Below are positions 1-4,833 of a stretch of DNA of 5,897 nt, one piece after another (position 1 is the first letter of the stretch; every line of letters begins with the position of its first letter). Position numbers and translations under genes: made by a program. The DNA comes from Deltaproteobacteria bacterium (GTDB taxonomy: Bacteria > Desulfobacterota > Binatia > Binatales > Binataceae). The notes beneath the pieces are model-generated. The model saw nothing but the letters and a program-made list of their open reading frames with translations. It searched no databases and was not told the origin of the DNA. The DNA is taken from contig JAJZAG010000243.1 of assembly GCA_021799555.1 (NCBI GenBank), positions 1 to 5,897 on the forward strand, given 5' to 3'.

Positions 1-225
1 TCCGACACTTTTGCGCGTAGGCCAAGAGGGCAACCTCTGAAAAGGGATGTCCCTTCGGTAAGAGGTCTGCGCGAGCTGGTTTCTACCTTTACGACCAGGC
101 GCGTGCAGTCAGCGGTCCGGGATACCTCGCGCGCGGCAGCCACGCGCGCGGGTATGACACCTTTTTTCTGCCGCAAAAGGTGCGGCAACGTTGCGGGGCG
201 CGCGGCGGCGGGAATCGCGATGCGC
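1..225 (+). repeat. Dispersed repeat, copy 1, with structured core
   Basis: This stretch matches 3412-3636 without gaps. Positions 1-111 are identical and 111-225 match at about 88% (14 differences, mostly transitions). The copy may continue to the left, since the window begins exactly where the match begins. The first part can fold as an RNA: a 10-bp stem 14-23/64-73 (two G-U pairs) encloses a hairpin 25-29/34-38 with a GCAA tetraloop and a hairpin 42-46/51-55. A further stem 76-80/94-98 follows. The second part has a 7-bp hairpin at 169-187 whose stem is kept in both copies while its loop varies. The copy lies downstream of the SDR gene, in the opposite orientation. I recognise no known RNA family. 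It could be a mobile non-coding element or a family of structured RNAs. Confidence 0.85.
14..98 (+). ncRNA. Candidate structured RNA (three-way junction), copy 1
   Basis: The predicted structure is a closing stem 14-23/64-73, a GNRA-capped hairpin 25-38, a hairpin 42-55 with an ATGT loop, and a 3' stem 76-80/94-98 with a 13-nt loop. GGTA at 57-60 in the junction can pair with TACC at 84-87 in that loop, which would make a pseudoknot. All of this falls inside the segment that is 100% identical between the two copies. The strand is uncertain. The plus strand is chosen because the GCAA tetraloop and the G-U pairs make sense in that orientation. No promoter or terminator is evident, so transcription is an inference. 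Confidence 0.4.
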
Positions 226-242
226 CCGGATCTTCGCCGCCG

Positions 243-1136
243 TCAGATTCCCAGATTGGTTGCCTCTTCCAGGTCGGCAATCAATCCACGCTCGGCCGGG
301 CGCCAACCGATCCGCTCCCGCGTTAGCGCGCTTGAAGCCGGGCTATCGCGTCCGACGAACGCGCCGAGCCATCCAAAGTGATCCATTGCCTCGTCGATCG
401 TTTTGGCGACGACGGGGATATTCAGGCGGCGGCCGATAACCTCTGCGATGTCGCGGGCGGACACTCCTTCCTCTGCAACCGCATGATAGCGCGCTCCCGC
501 GACACCCTTCTCAAGCACCAGGCAGTAGAGGTGCGCGGCGTCCAGCAAATGCACCGCAGGCCATCGGTTCGATCCGTCGCCCACATACGCCGAGACGCCC
601 TTTTGGCGCGCGATCGCAATCAGCGGCGTAACCAGCCCCTGCATCCGGGTGTCGTGGACCTGTGGCAGTCGGACGATCGACACGCGCGCGCCGCGCTTTG
701 CGGCGGCATCCGCGGCAGCTTCACCGGCCATCCGGGGAATCGAATCGGGACCGAAGTCAGGACGATCGTCTTCGGTGGCGACGCGTCCCTGTAACACGAT
801 CCCCGTTCCCGACGTGACCACGAACGGGCGGTCGGAGCCGGCGATCGCCGAGCCGATTACTTCGATCGCGCGGCGGTCGATTTCGCAGTTTTCCCGGTAT
901 TTGGAAAAGTCATGAATGAAGGCGAGATGAATCACGCCGTCCGCGGCGGCGGCGCCGCTGCGCAGGCTCTCCAGGTCCTCGAGATGCCCCGGATGCGCAC
1001 GGGCGCCAGCGGCGGCGAGCGCTTGCGCCGCGGCGTCGGAACGCGCAAGTCCGGTGACCTGGTGTCCCTTGCCGATCAGTTCGCGAACGACCTGGGTTCC
1101 GATGAATCCGGTTGCGCCTGTGATAAACACACGCAT
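243..1136 (-). CDS. Atypical extended SDR (NAD(P)-dependent epimerase/reductase-like), 297 aa
   Basis: The protein opens with an extended-SDR Rossmann fold. The nucleotide-binding motif GATGFIG is at residues 7-13, a second strand ends near LAR (30-32), and the HLEDLESL segment (51-58) follows. VIHLAF (68-73) and VVTSGTG (106-112) correspond to the central strands. The usual catalytic YxxxK is absent: the matching stretch, near residues 133-147, reads IPRMAGEAAAD and has no Tyr. This marks it as an atypical SDR whose chemistry cannot be assigned. The C-terminal half has family-like motifs: YVGDG.NRWPAVH (184-196), YHAVAEEGV (217-225) and HFGWLGAF (253-260). The start is the internal ATG at 1134-1136, because an AGGAG lies 8 bases upstream and the Rossmann strand begins there. 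A longer in-frame start at 1253 would add a low-complexity Pro/Ala tail. It is divergent from a TetR gene that probably represses it. Substrate unknown; probably a cytosolic oxidoreductase. Confidence 0.92.
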   Translation of the reverse strand: MRVFITGATGFIGTQVVRELIGKGHQVTGLARSDAAAQALAAAGARAHPGHLEDLESLRSGAAAADGVIHLAFIHDFSKYRENCEIDRRAIEVIGSAIAGSDRPFVVTSGTGIVLQGRVATEDDRPDFGPDSIPRMAGEAAADAAAKRGARVSIVRLPQVHDTRMQGLVTPLIAIARQKGVSAYVGDGSNRWPAVHLLDAAHLYCLVLEKGVAGARYHAVAEEGVSARDIAEVIGRRLNIPVVAKTIDEAMDHFGWLGAFVGRDSPASSALTRERIGWRPAERGLIADLEEATNLGI

Positions 1137-1283
1137 GATAAATTCTCCTGCGGCCGGCGCAGCCGCATGATCGGTGGTTTGCGCACGCGGGCGGGCGTCC
1201 GAGTCGGCGGCGGCCGGGTTGCGGGAAGGGGCGGGCGGAGTGCGCCCGCGCACGGATTCGTAGAGCCCCTCCGGTTAGTGCTA

Positions 1284-1312
1284 TATATACGGAGGAATCC
1301 TCCGGTATGCAA
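1284..1312 (-). promoter_or_regulatory. Putative promoter of the SDR gene
   Basis: Read on the minus strand, TTGCAT (1312-1307) is followed after 17 bases by TATATA (1289-1284). The perfect 7-bp-arm palindrome at 1290-1304 fills the spacer, a classic position for a repressor site. The -10 is good and the -35 is weak. The predicted leader to the SDR start is roughly 140 bases. Confidence 0.4.
1290..1304. promoter_or_regulatory. Palindromic operator, probably for the TetR regulator
   Basis: CGGAGGA-A-TCCTCCG is a perfect inverted repeat with 7-bp arms and a one-base centre. Related half-sites recur nearby: CCTCCG at 1268-1273, CGGAGG at 1319-1324 and CTCCG at 1329-1333. The cluster lies in the shared intergenic region of a divergent TetR/SDR pair, the usual arrangement for TetR autoregulation plus target repression. 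That the TetR protein binds here is inferred. Confidence 0.55.
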
Positions 1313-1315
1313 GAG

Positions 1316-1336
1316 AAACGGAGGTTAGCTCCGTTT
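1316..1336. promoter_or_regulatory. Second inverted repeat in the TetR/SDR intergenic region
   Basis: AAACGGAG-GTTAG-CTCCGTTT has perfect 8-bp arms around a 5-bp centre and shares the CGGAG half-site with the palindrome at 1290-1304. It lies 35 bases before the TetR start codon. It could be a second operator that blocks TetR transcription. Alternatively it could form a hairpin in the tetR leader, since TTTT follows the right arm. Confidence 0.45.
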
Positions 1337-1371
1337 TACTTCGGGGACGCGGACGGCGGAGGGAAACCGCG

Positions 1372-1995
1372 ATGCAAATTCACGCACCGCATAATGCGCG
1401 CAAGCCGCGCGCCGACGCGGCCCGCAATCGCGAGCGCCTGCTGATTGCGGCCAAGGCCGTCTTCAGCGCCGGCGGCGCGAACGCAAGCCTGGAGGCCGTG
1501 GCCCGTGCCGCCGACGTCGGCATCGGAACCCTCTACCGCCATTTTCCGACGCGCGAGGCGCTCTTCGAGGCGGTCTTTCGCCGCGAAGTCGATCAGCTCG
1601 CCGAACTTGCCGAGCGGCTCAGGAATCACGCTTCGCCGGTCGAAGCGCTGCGCGGATGGCTGCGGTCCAATCTCGAGCTGATCGCGACCAAGAAGGGGAT
1701 GTCAGCGGCGCTCGCGCTCACCGTCCACGGATCCTCGGAGCTGTTCGCCGAATCCGCTGAACGGCTCACAAAGGCGGCCGCCGCGCTGCTGGATCGGGCG
1801 GCAGCCGCGGGTCAGATCCGCTCCGATATCTCCGCCAGGGACATGCTGCGCGCGATGGTCGGAGTATCGTTCATGCTCGATCAGCCGGGATGGCACGCGA
1901 GCGCGCTGCGCCTGGTGGACGTCTTCGTCGACGGCCTCCGCCTGCCGGCTATAGGCATCGCGGCACGCCGCGCGGCGCCCCCGAAGCGCCGCTGA
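1372..1995 (+). CDS. TetR/AcrR-family transcriptional repressor, 207 aa
   Basis: The N-terminal DNA-binding domain is typical of TetR. RERLLIAAKAVFSAGG (20-35) is helix 1, the helix-turn-helix spans about 38-58 with SLEAVARAADVGIGTLYRHF, and REALFEAVFRREV continues the next helix. The rest is an alpha-helical ligand-binding and dimerisation region of normal length. The ligand cannot be read from the sequence. The start is well supported by GGAGGG at 1358-1363, 8 bases before the ATG. The gene is divergent from the SDR gene, and the palindromes between them suggest that it represses both itself and the SDR. The C-terminus is basic (RRAAPPKRR). The stop codon overlaps the start of a 22-bp tandem repeat. 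Confidence 0.95.
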   Translation: MQIHAPHNARKPRADAARNRERLLIAAKAVFSAGGANASLEAVARAADVGIGTLYRHFPTREALFEAVFRREVDQLAELAERLRNHASPVEALRGWLRSNLELIATKKGMSAALALTVHGSSELFAESAERLTKAAAALLDRAAAAGQIRSDISARDMLRAMVGVSFMLDQPGWHASALRLVDVFVDGLRLPAIGIAARRAAPPKRR

Positions 1996-2044
1996 GCAGC
2001 GGACCCGCCTGTTCCGAGCAGCGGACCCGGCTGTTCCGAGCAGC
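1994..2044. repeat. 22-bp tandem duplication after the TetR gene
   Basis: Units at 1994-2015 and 2016-2037 differ at one base, and a third partial unit (GAGCAGC) follows at 2038-2044. The first unit begins inside the TGA stop codon of the TetR gene. CGGCTG (2028-2033) can pair with CAGCCG (2041-2046) around a 7-base loop. No T-tract follows, so this is at best a weak or Rho-assisted terminator. Confidence 0.8.
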
Positions 2045-2174
2045 CGAGCTCGCGTCCGTCATACTTGGCTCCGGCCGCGGCGTCCTTCCATCATGAACGG
2101 AACGCGCTTTCCGATCTCATTGCTGAGCACAGGCCGTAGCGAGGTGCAAAGCGCGGCGCTAGAATTTGGCCCGG

Positions 2175-2318
2175 ATGGAGCGCTCGAAAGAGAAGAGGCC
2201 GCTCATCGAAAGGCGGTCCGCCAGCGGCAAAAAGTTGCGCGACGTTTTACATCACTTCGATCAAAGACCGTTTGATAGCGCTTTAGGAAGGGCCCGCACA
2301 CCGCGAGCGATCGAATAA
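2175..2318 (+). CDS. Possible small ORF, 47 aa, upstream of the DUF6941-like gene
   Basis: The ORF encodes a basic, hydrophilic peptide beginning MERSKEKRPLIERRSASGKK and ending RTPRAIE. Its TAA stop lies four bases before the ATG of the next gene, a spacing that suggests translational coupling. TAGAAT at 2160-2165 could be a -10 element, but I see no convincing -35. The SD sequence is poor. I do not recognise a family. It could be a genuine small protein, a leader peptide or a chance ORF. The inverted repeat at 2260-2276 lies inside it. Confidence 0.3.
   Translation: MERSKEKRPLIERRSASGKKLRDVLHHFDQRPFDSALGRARTPRAIE
2260..2276. promoter_or_regulatory. Inverted repeat ahead of the DUF6941-like gene
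   Basis: ATCAAA-GACCG-TTTGAT is a perfect inverted repeat with 6-bp arms, 46 bases before the start codon at 2323. It may be an operator for an unknown regulator. It has the opposite polarity to an FNR box. The cognate regulator cannot be named. Confidence 0.25.
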
Positions 2319-2322
2319 GAGC

Positions 2323-2781
2323 ATGCCAATTAGCAAGCCAGAAGTGGGTGCTGCTGTATTTTGTGAGAAGGTGCTCGAGGAAAAAACGGGCGTTCTAAGC
2401 GCGATCCGCATAATCGATACGATCACTGTATCGGGTACGATACTCGGTCAACCGGCCGTCGCGCCAATCACTCTGTTCGTATTGCTCAGGGCCGGCGACA
2501 CCAGCGGTGAATACAAACTTACGCTTCGCGGATTCAAGCCGTCTGGCGCGCCGATAAAGCTCACAACGTCTCCGGAAGGCGCGATGCTAACGCCGCCAAT
2601 AGACGTTATCCTTGATTCCGAAACGCGACTCGTTGCCAACGTAGTCTTCAACCTTAACGTCGCGTTTGTCGAAAACGGCTGGTATCGGTTCGAGGTCCTG
2701 GTCGATGGCGAGCGCCTGACCAGCGTGCCGCTCAGGCTTAAGCGGGAAGATCGAGCCGATAGAGGGCAGTTGCCGAACTGA
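2323..2781 (+). CDS. DUF6941-like conserved hypothetical protein, 152 aa
   Basis: The protein is soluble, with no signal peptide or membrane segment. The N-terminus carries VFCEKVLEEKTGVLSAIRIIDTI (12-34), which resembles the conserved opening of small DUF6941-type proteins. That match is from memory and is uncertain. The rest alternates short hydrophobic strands with turns (APITLFVLL, GEYKLTLRGF, LVANVVFNLNVAF, GWYRFEVLVDGERLTSVPLRL), which suggests a beta-sandwich. No catalytic residues stand out. The SD before the ATG at 2323 is weak (AAGAG, very close), so coupling to the ORF ending at 2318 is plausible. Its 3' end overlaps the convergent minus-strand gene by 44 bases. Function unknown. 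Confidence 0.8.
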   Translation: MPISKPEVGAAVFCEKVLEEKTGVLSAIRIIDTITVSGTILGQPAVAPITLFVLLRAGDTSGEYKLTLRGFKPSGAPIKLTTSPEGAMLTPPIDVILDSETRLVANVVFNLNVAFVENGWYRFEVLVDGERLTSVPLRLKREDRADRGQLPN

Positions 2782-3061
2782 CGCCAGTCCGCACTTGCGG
2801 AGCCGCATCCGCGGAAACCAATACGTCGTGGTTGGAGATCAAAAGAGCGAGCCGGGATCGAAGCCTTGCGAGGTCCAACGATCCATCGTCAAACTCGGCG
2901 AGTGCGAGCTCGATTGCGCCGGCCAAGGCGCGGACGCCAGTCGTATCCTCGGGTGGAACATCCCAAGTGGCGACGGCCAGCCACTGACCGAAGGCATCGA
3001 GTGATTGATGTCCACGAAGGTAATCGATCACCTGTCGCTCGATCGCCGACTGATCAATCAT
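2738..3061 (-). CDS. Conserved-looking hypothetical protein, 107 aa
   Basis: This is a small acidic, mostly helical soluble protein. It contains IERQVIDYLRGHQSLDAFGQWLAVATWDV (7-35), a pattern like small housekeeping-type hypotheticals that consist of a helical region and a W-containing turn. It continues with a run of Ala/Leu helices. I cannot name a family or function. The ATG at 3059-3061 is chosen because AGAGGAAGG lies just upstream with good spacing. An in-frame ATG at 3122-3124 would add 21 residues without a better ribosome site. The gene converges with the DUF6941-like gene (44-base overlap). It is divergent from the 108-aa gene, whose start codon overlaps its own by two bases. Confidence 0.7.
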   Translation of the reverse strand: MIDQSAIERQVIDYLRGHQSLDAFGQWLAVATWDVPPEDTTGVRALAGAIELALAEFDDGSLDLARLRSRLALLISNHDVLVSADAAPQVRTGVSSATALYRLDLPA

Positions 3062-3386
3062 GGCGCCTTCCTCTTCTAGACCCTCCACGCCGGTACCGGC
3101 CGAAACACTCAGGAGAATCTTCAACGAGCATCAATATTTCGAGCGCGTGCGAGCTGGTGAATTTAAGGAACTCGTCATCGACAGCCACGCCGCTCCGAGC
3201 GTAGCAAACCAACCGCCGGGGACCAAGAGCGAAATAGCGGAGTACCGCAGCCCGACCGAGCGAGTCGCCTTGGTGCACCAATACAAGTTGCCCAATGGTG
3301 GCATTGGCGGTAGTGGACGGCCGGATCCGAAGCAGGTGCTGCACGAGGGTGTGCTCTACGTCCTCGAACGTCAGCGACAGAAATAG
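3060..3386 (+). CDS. Hypothetical protein, 108 aa, with a C-terminal G-rich/PDPK motif
   Basis: The first 20 residues are Ser/Pro-rich and probably disordered. The remainder is a compact polar domain ending VALVHQYKLPNGGIGGSGRP followed by DPKQVLHEGVLYVLE (about 70-104), which looks like a conserved C-terminal motif of short bacterial hypotheticals. I cannot assign a function. A stop codon at 3051-3053 limits the start to the ATG at 3060 or the GTG at 3147. Neither has a clear SD, so translation may be leaderless or weak. The opposite strand has a longer ORF, but its N-terminus lies in the dispersed repeat and it lacks family-like motifs. The stop is 25 bases before repeat copy 2. Confidence 0.6.
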   Translation: MAPSSSRPSTPVPAETLRRIFNEHQYFERVRAGEFKELVIDSHAAPSVANQPPGTKSEIAEYRSPTERVALVHQYKLPNGGIGGSGRPDPKQVLHEGVLYVLERQRQK

Positions 3387-3411
3387 ATTTCGCGAATAAT
3401 CCAACGCGCTG

Positions 3412-3636
3412 TCCGACACTTTTGCGCGTAGGCCAAGAGGGCAACCTCTGAAAAGGGATGTCCCTTCGGTAAGAGGTCTGCGCGAGCTGGTTTCTACCTT
3501 TACGACCAGGCGCGTGCAGTCACCGGTCCAGGATGCCTCGCGCGCGGCAGCCACCTGCGCGGGTATGACACCTTTTTTCTGCCGCAAAAAGTGCGGCACT
3601 GTCGCGGGGTGGGCGGCAGCGAGAACCGCGATGCGC
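3412..3636 (+). repeat. Dispersed repeat, copy 2, with structured core
   Basis: This is the second copy of the repeat at 1-225, in the same orientation. The identity is 100% over 3412-3522 and about 88% over 3522-3636. Its left edge is sharp: the unrelated sequence of the preceding gene ends 25 bases earlier. On the right, similarity stops after the shared TGCGC. The 7-bp hairpin at 3580-3598 has the same stem as copy 1, with one loop base changed. Together the copies bracket about 3.2 kb holding the SDR, TetR and small unnamed genes. Confidence 0.85.
3425..3509 (+). ncRNA. Candidate structured RNA (three-way junction), copy 2
   Basis: The sequence is identical to 14-98 and therefore has the same predicted fold: closing stem 3425-3434/3475-3484, GCAA-capped hairpin 3436-3449, hairpin 3453-3466 and 3' stem 3487-3491/3505-3509. 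It lies downstream of the 108-aa gene and upstream of an insertion sequence. It does not precede a gene of the same type as copy 1, which argues against an ordinary cis-acting riboswitch. Confidence 0.4.
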
Positions 3637-3742
3637 AACCGTTGGAAGCCGCGCCTTAGTCGCGACCCCCGACGCCATAGGGAGGGCAGGCGCCAACCTG
3701 ATCGATATGCCTCGCCGCGACTGCGAGGGTATCCAGCCTAGT
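3637..3742. other. Short stretch between repeat copy 2 and the insertion sequence
   Basis: I see no gene here. It is GC-rich, with no convincing ORF, SD or terminator, and ends in the proposed target-site duplication. It would have been contiguous with the bases after 5846 before the insertion. Confidence 0.5.
3735..3742. repeat. Proposed target-site duplication, left copy
   Basis: AGCCTAGT here and GGCCTAGT at 5839-5846 match at 7 of 8 bases and sit directly outside the inverted repeats. IS1595-family elements typically make 8-bp duplications. The single mismatch suggests an older insertion or a slightly misjudged edge. Confidence 0.55.
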
Positions 3743-3744
3743 GG

Positions 3745-3767
3745 CGATTATGCGGAACTTGACTAAC
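3745..3767 (+). repeat. Left terminal inverted repeat of the IS1595-like element
   Basis: It matches the reverse complement of 5814-5836 at 22 of 23 positions; the difference is G at 3752. It contains CGGAACTTGACTAAC, so a TTGACT -35-like box at 3759-3764 points inward, toward the passenger genes. I see no good -10 at the right distance (GAGGAT at 3782-3787), in contrast to the right end. Confidence 0.8.
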
Positions 3768-3795
3768 TCGCGCAGATGCGCGAGGATCCCGGTCC

Positions 3796-4587
3796 ATGAC
3801 GAAGATGGGCCGATATTTGCGCGCAATGCGACCGCATCTTAGCTGGTATTGGATGTGCGGTCCGCTGGCCGTCTGGGAGCTCGCCGACCCGGTTCTACGC
3901 TTTTATGGGATCGAGCTGGCCACCCGCGTCCCTACCGGGATCGTCAGCGTGGTGCTGGTAGCGCTCGCGCTCGGTGGTGTCTTTTATGCGGGGTTTTTAG
4001 CGTGGAGCGAGGAATATGACCGCGCATCGCTTCTTGAGGAGCAACTGGCGAATCGGGCAACCGGAACAGCCGGAACCCCGGAAGGCCGCGCCCTTGTCGA
4101 ACTAATAAATCGTCGCCCACAGACACGACCAATCGACGATAATACCCGTGCGATGGAGCGCCTCGCGCGAGAGATACGGCAGTCCCGCACGGAAAAGTCC
4201 CCTCCGTTGCCAAAGCTCCGCGCCGTCGTGTCCAACGCACGCATTGGGACCCTAGCGGCAGAGGTCATACCCGGCACTAATACTGCCGTCAGCGTCACGA
4301 TAGAAAATCCTTTAGATGCGCCGCCAAGCCGAGCCAGCAATTGGCGACTTCGATTCCGCGGATTTACTGCGCCCGCATCTCGCGTGCAGATCGTCCATAG
4401 CCATACCGGCACCGGCTTTGCGGAGGTTTCGAAAGTTCCGCTGCCTCCCGGTTCGATCGCCGAGGGCTTGGTTGGATTTTCACTCGGTGAGCAACTACTT
4501 AACGAACTTTTCCAAACTCGAAATTGGACCATTGAATTTCAGGACTCAGCGGGGCGCACACAGGTGGCTGAGTGGGCCGCTGATTAA
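3796..4587 (+). CDS. Passenger gene: predicted inner-membrane protein with coiled coil and beta-rich domain, 263 aa
   Basis: I recognise no named family. The N-terminal part holds a moderately hydrophobic segment (about 15-37, with Trp, Tyr and one Cys) and a clear membrane helix at about 48-70 (IVSVVLVALALGGVFYAGFLAW). A short acidic coiled-coil-like stretch (SEEYDRASLLEEQLANRA, 71-88) and a polar linker follow. The C-terminal region, about 140-263, alternates strands and turns (AVSVTIENP, NWRLRFRGF, LPPGSIAEGLVGFSLGEQ, WTIEFQDSAG) like a single immunoglobulin-like or other beta-sandwich domain. Topology is probably two helices with the beta domain on one face of the inner membrane. The start at 3796 has GAGGA nine bases upstream; the ATG at 3805 is an alternative. 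The gene lies inside the inverted repeats and is followed after 11 bases by the 59-aa gene. Confidence 0.8.
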   Translation: MTKMGRYLRAMRPHLSWYWMCGPLAVWELADPVLRFYGIELATRVPTGIVSVVLVALALGGVFYAGFLAWSEEYDRASLLEEQLANRATGTAGTPEGRALVELINRRPQTRPIDDNTRAMERLAREIRQSRTEKSPPLPKLRAVVSNARIGTLAAEVIPGTNTAVSVTIENPLDAPPSRASNWRLRFRGFTAPASRVQIVHSHTGTGFAEVSKVPLPPGSIAEGLVGFSLGEQLLNELFQTRNWTIEFQDSAGRTQVAEWAAD

Positions 4588-4598
4588 TAGGAAACCAA

Positions 4599-4778
4599 AT
4601 GTCCCACACAGGAGAAACGAAGAAAAAGATCATCCATTTCTATTGCCGCCCATGTGGTGAGTATCACCTGAAGACGCATCCGCACTATAGCGAAATGTTC
4701 AAGCGTAAAGAGGAGCGCGCGCGGCAGCGCGAAGCCAAAGAGAAAACTCAGCGTGGGCGTGGAAACAAAGGCAATTGA
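4599..4778 (+). CDS. Passenger gene: small Cys/His-rich basic protein, 59 aa
   Basis: The ORF reads MSHTGETKKKIIHFYCRPCG at its start, and an AGGA lies six bases before the ATG. C16 and C19 form a CPxC-like knuckle (CRPC). H23, H27 and H29 follow (EYHLKTHPHY), so a single zinc site of C2H2 type is possible. The second half is a charged helix rich in Lys, Arg and Glu with an RGRGN tail, which suggests nucleic-acid or protein contacts. It lies 11 bases after the membrane-protein gene and probably shares its transcript. It ends 49 bases before the convergent transposase stop. Its function is unknown. Reasons to think it real are the SD, the operon spacing and the clear CxxC/His pattern. Confidence 0.65.
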   Translation: MSHTGETKKKIIHFYCRPCGEYHLKTHPHYSEMFKRKEERARQREAKEKTQRGRGNKGN

Positions 4779-4799
4779 ATCGGTCGCCTGGCGCGGTCA

Positions 4800-4833
4800 T
4801 GCTGGAGCGCTCGCCATTTCGGGCGCTTCAGCA
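4800..4833. terminator. Hairpin between the convergent passenger genes and transposase
   Basis: TGCTGGAGCGC (4800-4810) pairs with GCGCTTCAGCA (4823-4833) through one G-T pair, and the helix extends two more pairs inward, giving a roughly 13-bp stem with an 8-base loop. The transposase TGA (4830-4828) lies in the right arm. No T-tract follows on either strand, so it is not a textbook intrinsic terminator. It could act as a bidirectional terminator or mRNA stabiliser. Confidence 0.4.

Noticed and set aside
14..98. Known riboswitch, ribozyme, tRNA or OMEGA/HEARO-type RNA
   Set aside because: I could not match the conserved core nucleotides of any class I know, and neither copy sits ahead of a suitable gene or an IscB/IsrB/TnpB-like ORF. 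It is left as an unnamed candidate RNA.
1137..1253. 39-residue N-terminal extension of the SDR
   Set aside because: The extension is low-complexity Pro/Ala/Arg. The internal ATG at 1134-1136 has a strong SD and starts exactly at the Rossmann strand.
2093..2275. 60-codon plus-strand open frame after the TetR gene
   Set aside because: It has no SD or recognisable pattern and overlaps a better-placed small ORF in another frame.
2260..2276. FNR-type binding site
   Set aside because: The half-sites are ATCAAA...TTTGAT, the reverse polarity of TTGAT...ATCAA, and the spacer is five bases, not four.
3054..3638. Minus-strand open frame of 194 codons
   Set aside because: Its first third is the reverse complement of the dispersed repeat, and the rest opposes the 108-aa gene. 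Composition and lack of motifs suggest a shadow, although I cannot fully exclude it.
3984..4532. Minus-strand open frame opposite the membrane-protein gene
   Set aside because: The plus-strand frame has a good start, a membrane helix and operon context. The opposite frame is Arg/Ser-rich shadow sequence.
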